A stretch of DNA of 59,495 nucleotides. It comes from SCQX01 sp035720945. GTDB lineage: Bacteria; Pseudomonadota; Gammaproteobacteria; Burkholderiales; Burkholderiaceae_B. The stretch is taken from contig DASTNK010000142.1 of assembly GCA_035720945.1 (NCBI GenBank), positions 1 through 59,495 on the forward strand. The letters run 5' to 3'. Below the pieces are notes generated by a model. It did no database searches. It was not told the DNA's origin and saw only the letters and a program-made list of their open reading frames with translations. Made by a program: the position numbers and the translations under genes. Positions 17,937-24,843 of this stretch are shown one piece after another (position 1 is the first letter of the stretch; the number at the start of each line of letters is the position of its first letter).

Positions 17937-18014
17937 CGCGCGTGCGCACCCCTACACTGATCATTGATGGCTTCCGCCAGTATCAATCCGTGTTTCCGTT
18001 GGGGAGTGGCCGGC

Positions 18015-19511
18015 ATGTTTCTTGCGCAACCGTTGTTGTTCAAATCGTTGTGCTATATAAATGGGCACTGGGTCCACAGTGACTCGGGTGCCAGCCTGGC
18101 CGTGCATAATCCGGCTGATCAGTCCGTGCTGGGCCACGTGCCGATGCTCGAGAAGCTTCAAATCGAGGCTTCCGTGCAGGCCGCGCAACGTGCACAGGCA
18201 TCCTGGCGCCACGTCCCGGTCAATGAACGCTCGGCCCATTTGCATCGATGGGCGGGGCTGATATTGGACAATCGCGACGATCTGGCCAAGATCATCTCGC
18301 TTGAACAGGGCAAGCCATTTTCCGAAGCCCTGGGCGAGATCGACTATGCGGCAAGTTTCATACCCTGGTACGCCGAGCAGGCCCGGCGACTGGATGGGCG
18401 CTTCATTCCGAGCCACCTGACCAATGCCCAGCCGGGAACCCTCAAGGAACCCGTGGGCGTTGCCGCCTTGATCACCCCTTGGAATTTTCCCTCGGCCATG
18501 ATCACCCGCAAGGCAGCGGCAGCCCTGGCAGCCGGCTGCTCGGTCGTGGTCAAGCCGGCGCACGAGACGCCTTTCTCGGCTCTGGCCTTGGCGCAACTGG
18601 CCGAGCAGGCCGGGTTCCAACCAGGATTGTTCAACGTGGTCCTGGGCGAGCCGCAGATGGTGATGCAGACACTGGTCTCCCATCCTCTCGTGCGCGCCGT
18701 CAGTTTCACCGGATCGACCCGGGTAGGGCGTTTGGTCATGCGGGCTGTCGCCGAAGCGGGAGTCAAGCGCGTGGCCCTGGAGCTTGGCGGTAACGCGCCG
18801 TTCATCGTAACGCCGGACGCGGATCTTGACCTGGCGGTTCGCGTGGCGGTGGAAGCCAAATTCCAGACATCGGGACAGGACTGCTGCGCGGCCAATCGCA
18901 TCCTGGTGCATCGCGACCTGTACGCGCCGTTTCTGGATCGCTATGTGAAAAAGGTGGGAAATCTGCGCGTGGGCCCCGGTCTGGACCCCGCAAGCGAGAT
19001 TGGGCCGCTCATTCATCAGGCTGCGTTCGACGCCACGGTACAGCGTGTGGACGATGCATTGCGGCGTGGCGCCCGACTACTCACCGGTGGCTTGCCCGAT
19101 GCGCAGGGTGGCCTGTTCTTCCAGCCCACCGTGCTGGCAGACGTCGCGCCCGGCATGCGCATCTACGACGAAGAAAACTTCGCACCGATCTCGGGCGTGT
19201 CGTCGTTCGACACGTTGGAGCAGGTCGTCGAACTTGCCAATGACACGCCCTATGGACTCGCGGCGTACCTGTGCGCGTCGCGCTCGGACGTGATCTGGCC
19301 GCTGCTGCGCAAACTGGACTTCGCCATGGTGTCGGTCAACGGAGCGCGATTCACCGGAGCGCCCGTACCGTTTGGCGGCATGAAAGAGTCGGGTCTCGGC
19401 CGCGAGGGAGGTGACGAGGGTTTCGATCCTTTTGTGGAAACCAAATATTTTTGTCTTAGTAACCTGGGCTTGCCCGCCACGGGCACCCCGCATTTCAGGA
19501 GCACCCTATGA
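18015..19511 (+). CDS. doeC: aspartate-semialdehyde dehydrogenase of ectoine catabolism (ALDH family, Ssd)
   Basis: This aldehyde dehydrogenase of 498 residues oxidises L-aspartate-4-semialdehyde, made by DoeD, to L-aspartate with NAD(P). The family resembles succinate-semialdehyde dehydrogenase. The catalytic Glu is Glu256 in 'VALELGGNAPF' and the catalytic Cys is Cys290 in 'TSGQDCCAANR'. The cofactor region 'PWNFPSAMITRKAAAALAAG' is intact. The start at 18015 is chosen because GGGGAG at 18001-18006 precedes it; an in-frame ATG at 17964 would add 17 unusual residues. Its stop overlaps the doeD start by four bases, so the last two steps are translationally coupled. Confidence 0.9.
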   Translation: MFLAQPLLFKSLCYINGHWVHSDSGASLAVHNPADQSVLGHVPMLEKLQIEASVQAAQRAQASWRHVPVNERSAHLHRWAGLILDNRDDLAKIISLEQGKPFSEALGEIDYAASFIPWYAEQARRLDGRFIPSHLTNAQPGTLKEPVGVAALITPWNFPSAMITRKAAAALAAGCSVVVKPAHETPFSALALAQLAEQAGFQPGLFNVVLGEPQMVMQTLVSHPLVRAVSFTGSTRVGRLVMRAVAEAGVKRVALELGGNAPFIVTPDADLDLAVRVAVEAKFQTSGQDCCAANRILVHRDLYAPFLDRYVKKVGNLRVGPGLDPASEIGPLIHQAAFDATVQRVDDALRRGARLLTGGLPDAQGGLFFQPTVLADVAPGMRIYDEENFAPISGVSSFDTLEQVVELANDTPYGLAAYLCASRSDVIWPLLRKLDFAMVSVNGARFTGAPVPFGGMKESGLGREGGDEGFDPFVETKYFCLSNLGLPATGTPHFRSTL

Positions 19512-20890
19512 AAAAGACCGCTGAGCAATTGCTGGCCATCGACCGCCAGTATTTCATGCACCCGTCCACGCATGCCCACGATCACGAATCGGGGGCGTTG
19601 CCGGGCCGTATCGTGACGGGTGCAAAAGGCATACGCATCACCGATCATCACAACGAAACGTTCATCGACGGCTTCGCGGGGCTGTATTGCGTCAATATTG
19701 GCTACGGTCGGACAGAGGTCGCGGACGCCATGTACGAACAGGCCAAGCGCCTTGCTTACTATCACACGTATGTGGGCCACTCCACGAATGCCATCGCGGA
19801 ACTGTCCGGCCGCATCATCAGCTGGGCACCCAAGGGCATGAGGAAGGTGTACTACGGCATGTCCGGTTCGGACGCCAACGAGACACAAGTCAAGCTGGTC
19901 TGGTATTACAACAATATTCTCGGGCGCAAGAACAAGAAAAAGATCATTTCGCGCATGGGGGGCTATCATGGTTCAAGTATTGCGTCGGGCAGCCTGACGG
20001 GCCTGGACGCCTACCACAAGAATTTCGACCTGCCCCTCGACCGGATCAAGCACACCGTGCGTCCACACTGGTACCGGGAAGCACCAGACGGCATGGACGA
20101 GTCCGCATTCGCCCAGTACTGTGCCGACAAACTGGAGGAACTCATTCAGGCGGAAGGGCCGGATACTGTCGCGGCCTTCATAGGTGAGCCCGTGCTCGGC
20201 ACAGGAGGTATTGTGCCGCCACCGACGGGATACTGGCGGGCTATCCAGGCTGTTCTCAAGAAACACGACATTCTCTTGATTGCTGACGAAGTCGTGTGTG
20301 GATTCGGGCGTCTGGGAACCAAGATGGGCAGCCATATGTTCGACATTCAGCCAGATCTGATCACTATCGCCAAGGGTCTCACCAGCGCATACGCCCCGCT
20401 GTCTGGGGTAATTGTCGGCGAGCGCGTCTGGGACGTGATTTCACGGGGCTCGGAGGAGCAGGGGGCCATGGGGCATGGTTGGACGTATTCCGGCCATCCG
20501 GTATGCGCGGCAGCGGCGGTCGCCAACCTGAATATTCTGGAAACCGAGAACATCATGGCCAATGCGGCTGAAGTGGGTGCCTATCTCCTGGACAGCTTGC
20601 ACACTACCTTCGATGGTCATCCCATGGTGGGCGAGGTGCGCGGTGTGGGCATGCTCGCGGCTCTGGAGTTCATGGCCAAACCCAAAGAACGCGTCGCTTT
20701 CGACGCTGCCCTGAAAGTCGGGCCCCAAGTGGCCGCTGCGTGCATGTCCCGTCACCTGATCGCGCGAGCCATGCCGGGGTATGACGTCCTGGGGTTTGCG
20801 CCGCCTTTGGTCACGACGCGTCAGGACGTCGACGAAATCGTGCGTATCACGAAAGAGGCTGTTGACGAGGTCGCGAACCAGGTCATGTAG
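19508..20890 (+). CDS. doeD: diaminobutyrate transaminase of ectoine catabolism (class III aminotransferase)
   Basis: This class III PLP aminotransferase of 460 residues is predicted to transfer the 4-amino group of L-2,4-diaminobutyrate to an oxo acid, giving aspartate semialdehyde for DoeC. PLP-binding features are 'LIADEVVCGFGRLG' (the conserved Asp) and Lys289 in 'LITIAKGLTSAYAP'. The cofactor phosphate region is 'YYGMSGSDANETQVK'. The N-terminus 'AIDRQYFMHPSTHAHDHE' is like the Atf/DoeD proteins of ectoine clusters and omega-transaminases. It overlaps doeC by ATGA. A strong hairpin follows 50 bases after the stop, so it probably ends the catabolic operon. Confidence 0.9.
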   Translation: MKKTAEQLLAIDRQYFMHPSTHAHDHESGALPGRIVTGAKGIRITDHHNETFIDGFAGLYCVNIGYGRTEVADAMYEQAKRLAYYHTYVGHSTNAIAELSGRIISWAPKGMRKVYYGMSGSDANETQVKLVWYYNNILGRKNKKKIISRMGGYHGSSIASGSLTGLDAYHKNFDLPLDRIKHTVRPHWYREAPDGMDESAFAQYCADKLEELIQAEGPDTVAAFIGEPVLGTGGIVPPPTGYWRAIQAVLKKHDILLIADEVVCGFGRLGTKMGSHMFDIQPDLITIAKGLTSAYAPLSGVIVGERVWDVISRGSEEQGAMGHGWTYSGHPVCAAAAVANLNILETENIMANAAEVGAYLLDSLHTTFDGHPMVGEVRGVGMLAALEFMAKPKERVAFDAALKVGPQVAAACMSRHLIARAMPGYDVLGFAPPLVTTRQDVDEIVRITKEAVDEVANQVM

Positions 20891-20942
20891 AAAGCCCCGA
20901 CCGGCTCGCGCACTCGAAAGGTGTAAAGTTATATCCGCCCCG

Positions 20943-20976
20943 TGCGCCACGCGGCCGTATCACGCCGCGTGGCGCA
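20943..20976 (+). terminator. hairpin terminator after the ectoine cluster
   Basis: Arms at 20943-20955 (TGCGCCACGCGGC) and 20964-20976 are a perfect 13-bp inverted repeat around the 8-base loop CGTATCAC. The bases after the stem are TGCTTTTCC, a short T-run. It sits 53 bases past doeD and 52 bases before epd. It fits a transcription terminator for the catabolic operon, though the T-run is weak. Confidence 0.6.
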
Positions 20977-21027
20977 TGCTTTTCCGGCGGAGGGGGCGTG
21001 TTTTCTTTTTTTGGTGAGTACGTCAGA

Positions 21028-22077
21028 ATGAGTCGCCCCTTTCGTTTGGCTATCAACGGTTACGGCCGAATCGGCCGCTGTTTCCTGCGTGCGTTGTATG
21101 AGTCCCCGTTGCGCCACAAGTTCCAGATTGTCGCCATCAACGAGCCGGCCGACCTGGAATCCATGGCGCATCTAACACGTTTCGACTCTACGCACGGCGT
21201 TTTTCCCGGCAAGGTGGCCTGTGGTGACAGAGCCCTGCTGATTGATGATGAGCCCATTTCGGTCAGCCACTCCAGTTCCCCCGAAGGGGTGGATTGGGGC
21301 AGCCTGGGCATCGACATGCTGGTCGAATGTTCTGGGCACTTTGGCACGCGGGCTGACCTCGAACGTTTTCTTGCCGCCGGGTGCCCCAGGGTGCTGGTGT
21401 CGCACCCGGCCCGCAGCGCCGCGGATGTCGATTTCACGGCAGTCTATGGCACCAATCATGAACAACTGGACCCGTCGTCGCGTCTGGTGTCGAACGCCTC
21501 CTGCACTACGAACGCCATCGTGCCTGTCCTGGATCAGTTGCATCGTGCATTCAGTGTCGAGCAGGTATTCCTGACCACTCTGCATTCGGTGATGAACGAC
21601 CAGCCCATGATAGACGGCTATCACCATTCCGATCTGCGCCGCACCCGTTCGGCGATGCAATCGATCATTCCGGTTTCCACCGGGCTCGCCCAGGGGGTGG
21701 AGCGGCTTTTGCCGCAACTGGCGGGCAGGGTGCGAGCCAAGGCCATCCGCGTCCCCATCTTGAACGTGTCCGCCATCGATTTCATGGTCAATCTGGGCCG
21801 TGACGTCACGGAAGACACCCTCAACGCCGTGATGGCCGATGCGGCGCAGGCCCATCCCAGGCTCATTGCCGTGTCTAATGGTCCGCACGCATCGGTTGAT
21901 TTCAATCACGACGCGCGTTCCGCGATCATCGATGCGAGCCAGACGCGCTGCAACGGCCCGCGTTTCGCGAATTTGCTCGTCTGGTTCGATAATGAATGGG
22001 GCTTCGCCAACCGCATGCTCGACATGGCAGGCTTCTGGGCCAGTCGCCTGCGATTACTGATAAAGGACACACCATGA
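21028..22077 (+). CDS. epd: erythrose-4-phosphate dehydrogenase / GAPDH-like protein
   Basis: This GAPDH-family dehydrogenase has 349 residues from the start at 21028 (MSRPFRLAINGYGRIGRCF). The catalytic Cys is Cys159 in 'SNASCTTNAIVP', with His about 27 residues later. The stretch 'TLHSVMNDQPMIDGYHHSDL' followed by 'RRTRSAMQSIIPVSTGLA' is closer to Epd (E. coli type: SAMHDQQVIDAYH) than to glycolytic Gap. Epd oxidises D-erythrose-4-phosphate to 4-phosphoerythronate for pyridoxal phosphate synthesis. The start is 10 codons inside the longest frame because conserved homology begins there. The stop overlaps the fumC start by four bases. True GAPDH activity cannot be excluded by sequence alone. 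Confidence 0.75.
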   Translation: MSRPFRLAINGYGRIGRCFLRALYESPLRHKFQIVAINEPADLESMAHLTRFDSTHGVFPGKVACGDRALLIDDEPISVSHSSSPEGVDWGSLGIDMLVECSGHFGTRADLERFLAAGCPRVLVSHPARSAADVDFTAVYGTNHEQLDPSSRLVSNASCTTNAIVPVLDQLHRAFSVEQVFLTTLHSVMNDQPMIDGYHHSDLRRTRSAMQSIIPVSTGLAQGVERLLPQLAGRVRAKAIRVPILNVSAIDFMVNLGRDVTEDTLNAVMADAAQAHPRLIAVSNGPHASVDFNHDARSAIIDASQTRCNGPRFANLLVWFDNEWGFANRMLDMAGFWASRLRLLIKDTP

Positions 22078-23471
22078 CCTCTACCCGAGTCGAAACGGAT
22101 TCCATGGGCCAGATCGACGTCCCGGCCGATCACTACTGGGGGGCGCAAACGCAACGCTCCATACTGAATTTCCCCATAGGTGTCGCGCGCTTCAAATGGC
22201 AGCGCCCTGTCATTGCGGCGCTGGGAACCCTGAAGAAGGCGGCCGCGCAGGCCAATGCCGAACTGGGTGAACTACCGCCGGATCTCGCCCGGTTGATCGG
22301 GCTGGCGGCCGATGAGGTCATAGAAGGCCGGCTCGATGGCGAGTTTCCGCTGGTGGTGTTCCAGACAGGCTCGGGGACCCAGTCCAACATGAATGCCAAC
22401 GAAGTCATTTCCAACCGGGCCATCGAGCTGGCAGGTGGCATCATGGGCAGCAAGTCCCCCGTGCATCCGAATGATCATGTCAATAGGGGGCAGTCCTCCA
22501 ACGACACGTTTCCGACCGCCATGCACATCGCGGTGGCCCAGGAACTTGCACACGCGCTGTTTCCGTCGGTGGGCGCATTGCGAAAAACGCTGGCGGCCAA
22601 GTCCGAGAAATTCCAGAGCGTGGTCAAGACGGGGCGCACGCATTTACAGGATGCCACCCCCATCACCGTGGGTCAGGAAATCAGTGGCTGGGTGGCACAA
22701 CTGGATTTCGCCCTGGATGCCGTGCAGGCGGCGTTGCCGGGCATCTACGATCTGGCCATCGGTGGCACGGCCGTCGGCACGGGCCTCAATGCGCATCCGC
22801 GTTTCGGTGAAGAGGCTGCGCGGCACATCACCGATATCACTGGCCTGCCTTTCCGGTCCTCGCCCAACAAGTTCTTTTCGTTGTCCGCGCATGACGCATT
22901 GGTCAACCTGTCGGCTTCCCTGCGCACGCTGGCTGGCGCGCTCATGAAAATCGCCAATGACGTGCGCTGGCTTGCCAGCGGTCCGCGTTGTGGCATCGGC
23001 GAACTGGTCATACCTGACAACGAGCCGGGTTCGTCCATCATGCCGGGGAAAGTGAATCCGACACAATGCGAAGCCATGACGATGGTGTGCGTGCAGGTGT
23101 TCGGCAACGACGCCGCCGTGGCCTTCGCCGGTAGCCAGGGCAACTTCCAACTGAACGTGTTCAAGCCGGTGATGGTGCACAACGTGCTGGAAAGCATCGG
23201 ACTATTGAGTGATGCCTGCGCATCGTTCAACGACCATTGTGCGGTGGGCATAGAGCCTAACCTTGAACGCATTGCCGAACACCTGGAGGAGAACCTGATG
23301 CTGGTCACCGCGCTGAACCGGCACATCGGCTATGACAAGGCCGCCTTCATCGCGAAAAGGGCGCACAAGGAAAAATCCACATTGCGCGCCGCGGCACTTG
23401 CCTCAGGCTATCTCACGGCCGAGCAATACGATGCCTGGATCGTGCCGCTCGACATGACGCACCCCGGCTGA
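22074..23471 (+). CDS. fumC: class II fumarate hydratase
   Basis: This is the iron-independent, tetrameric fumarase of the citric acid cycle, which interconverts fumarate and L-malate. It has 465 residues, the normal class II length. The superfamily signature GSSIMPGKVN lies at residues 319-328. Substrate-site motifs are also clear: 'TGSGTQSNMNANEVI', 'HPNDHVNRGQSSNDTFPT' and 'GRTHLQDATPITVGQE'. It overlaps epd by ATGA. Fumarase sits next to the ectoine cluster, whose product aspartate enters the cycle through oxaloacetate or fumarate. No terminator is obvious after it. Confidence 0.95.
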   Translation: MTSTRVETDSMGQIDVPADHYWGAQTQRSILNFPIGVARFKWQRPVIAALGTLKKAAAQANAELGELPPDLARLIGLAADEVIEGRLDGEFPLVVFQTGSGTQSNMNANEVISNRAIELAGGIMGSKSPVHPNDHVNRGQSSNDTFPTAMHIAVAQELAHALFPSVGALRKTLAAKSEKFQSVVKTGRTHLQDATPITVGQEISGWVAQLDFALDAVQAALPGIYDLAIGGTAVGTGLNAHPRFGEEAARHITDITGLPFRSSPNKFFSLSAHDALVNLSASLRTLAGALMKIANDVRWLASGPRCGIGELVIPDNEPGSSIMPGKVNPTQCEAMTMVCVQVFGNDAAVAFAGSQGNFQLNVFKPVMVHNVLESIGLLSDACASFNDHCAVGIEPNLERIAEHLEENLMLVTALNRHIGYDKAAFIAKRAHKEKSTLRAAALASGYLTAEQYDAWIVPLDMTHPG

Positions 23472-23527
23472 TCGGGCACGCCGCTTGCGCGGGTGGGCTG
23501 ATTACCTGCCGGTCGATTTTTCCGCTT

Positions 23528-23929
23528 TCACGCGGGCATGGCCTTCAACTGCTTCTTGGTATATCCCTTGATGAGCAGTTTGTCGCCGTTCTTCACAATT
23601 TTTTCATACGGAATCGCTATATCGTGTTCCCCTGGTCCAAGGAAGCCACCGACCCCAATGGCGACACGCACCGCTTTTCCGCCATTCCCGGTATCACAGC
23701 ATCAACGTCGCCCATTTTCATGCCTTCACCGTTGTAAACCGTGCTTCCGAGAGCTCCGTCCTTCGCGCTCCAGCCGGTTACTTTTTGAGTTGATTCAGGT
23801 GCCGGGGCGGCTGCGCCACCCGGTGGCGGTGCCATGGCGCCGAAGGAGCCGCTCCTGTTTACGCATATACTGTGGACGCCAGTGTCAACGGCAGCGTGCA
23901 GGCTATGTTGTGATCATTTTTTTCATCAT
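23528..23929 (-). pseudogene. PRC-barrel domain protein, disrupted by frameshifts
   Basis: No single open frame covers this stretch, but joined minus-strand frames rebuild a small exported PRC-barrel protein. Codons from 23929 read MMKKMITT. A second frame gives the end of a signal peptide, 'ACTLPLTLASTVYA'. A third gives 'ESTQKVTGWSAKDGALGSTV' and 'YNGEGMKMGDVDAVI', the classic PRC-barrel start. The last frame gives 'VRVAIGVGGFLGPGEHDIAI', then 'PYEKIVKNGDKLLIKGYTKK', ending 'QLKAMPA' at 23528. At least three frame changes are needed. Intact relatives are periplasmic proteins of about 130 residues with unclear roles, often stress-induced. The decay looks recent because codons are still readable; a sequencing-quality problem is an alternative. 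Confidence 0.75.
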
Positions 23930-24108
23930 GAGCCCCTTGCAAATGACCGGGCGGAGCAGGCTGTTGCCGCCCGCGGTCACGCCGTTGGCAGCAATTTCCG
24001 TGCCACGCGCCGCTTCCGGGAGCCGGGCACGCGATTTGCCGGTACCCGAGCAACCGTGACCAACGAACGACGCCGCCGCGTCAGGTTATTTGTAGAAGAG
24101 GCATAGCA

Positions 24109-24327
24109 ATGAAAACAACTCAGCGAATCGCGTATTGCACTATGATATTGGCGATGTCGGCCAGCCTGTCCGCCTGCAGCGGCATGTCTCATCGTGGACA
24201 GAGTACGGCGATCGGGGCCGGGGTTGGGGCTCTGGGCGGGGCCATCCTTACCGGAGGCAGCGCACTCGGAACCGTGGGCGGCGCCGCCGTGGGTGGCGTG
24301 ATCGGCAACATCGCCGGCCAACGGTAG
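24109..24327 (+). CDS. glycine-zipper small lipoprotein (OsmB-like)
   Basis: This is a 72-residue outer-membrane-type lipoprotein. The signal peptide ends in the lipobox LSAC with Cys23 as the lipidated residue. The mature part has a Gly/Ala-rich glycine-zipper segment 'AIGAGVGALGGAILTGGSAL' followed by 'GTVGGAAVGGVIGNIAG', the type found in OsmB and other '2TM glycine zipper' proteins. An AAGAGG ribosome site lies at 24094-24099. E. coli OsmB is induced by osmotic stress; whether that applies here is unknown. A very strong hairpin terminator follows about 50 bases downstream. Confidence 0.8.
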   Translation: MKTTQRIAYCTMILAMSASLSACSGMSHRGQSTAIGAGVGALGGAILTGGSALGTVGGAAVGGVIGNIAGQR

Positions 24328-24380
24328 AAATTTCGAATCGTTTTCGGCGCGGCGTGCGTGCGCGCGCCGGCCAGTGCTTT

Positions 24381-24416
24381 CTGCGTCCAGCCGGGTGACA
24401 ACCCGGCTGGACGCAG
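24381..24416 (+). terminator. 16-bp perfect hairpin, probable terminator
   Basis: Arms at 24381-24396 (CTGCGTCCAGCCGGGT) and 24401-24416 pair perfectly over 16 bp around a GACA loop. The plus-strand continuation is TATTTG and the minus-strand continuation is AAAGCACTGG. It lies 53 bases after the lipoprotein gene and would terminate its transcript. Only a weak T-run follows. The right arm abuts an rpoN remnant on the other strand. Confidence 0.7.
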
Positions 24417-24548
24417 TATTTGGAGACGGCCCGCCGTGCCGAGATGATCCCTTCGGCAGCCAGTCGATCCACCAGTTCCGCGTCGCTCAGATGAGAAGCC
24501 GGAGGGCGATTCAATCAGATCATGAATCAGTGCGCGCCCCGCTGTCAT
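24416..24548 (-). pseudogene. remnant of the 3' end of rpoN (sigma-54)
   Basis: On the minus strand, codons from 24548 read 'MTAGRALIHDLIE'. After one frame change the sequence reads 'HLSDAELVDRLAAEGIISA' then 'RRAVSKY', ending at 24416. Intact sigma-54 proteins end with 'RALI-hydrophobic-I' then 'PLSD..L...L..QGI..ARRTVAKYRE', the RpoN box that contacts the -24 promoter element. The match in order and spacing is clear, but only about 44 codons remain, a frameshift splits them, and the box loses its final RE at the hairpin. This is a decayed fragment, not a functional gene. A complete rpoN presumably exists elsewhere. Confidence 0.7.
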
Positions 24549-24843
24549 AATCAAAGAACAACTGTTGTCGCGCCACGATTGGCTGGCCATCGTCGGACTC
24601 GTCGCATTCTGAGCAGGCGGGTGACTCGCTTGTAAAAGCGTCATGATCGGAGTACTTTTTGAACGAAGGGCCGCGACATGGCCGCGACGTATATCGGTTT
24701 GAACTTTCGATGTCGGGGCCAGTCTACCCATAAGGCGTTGTCCGGGGCCGCGGTAGGTGCGCGGCTCATGAATGCCGTTGCTTCCAGCCTGTCGCAGGCA
24801 AGAAAACCGGGCGATCCAAGTCACCACTGTCAGGAGATCGCAT
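24549..24843 (+). promoter_or_regulatory. leader and promoter region of the glucan/pentose phosphate operon
   Basis: This stretch lies between the rpoN remnant and the GH94 gene. Open frames here are short, conflicting and unlike any family I recognise. It must contain the promoter for the nine-gene operon, but I do not see a convincing -35/-10 pair. A/T-rich blocks occur at about 24650-24662 and 24690-24710. AGGAG at 24832-24836 is the ribosome site of the GH94 gene, seven bases before its ATG at 24844. Confidence 0.35.

Noticed and set aside
23538..24106. Plus-strand frames of 173 and 90 codons after fumC
   Set aside because: They are antisense to the PRC-barrel pseudogene and low-complexity Arg/Pro/Ser-rich; no family resemblance.
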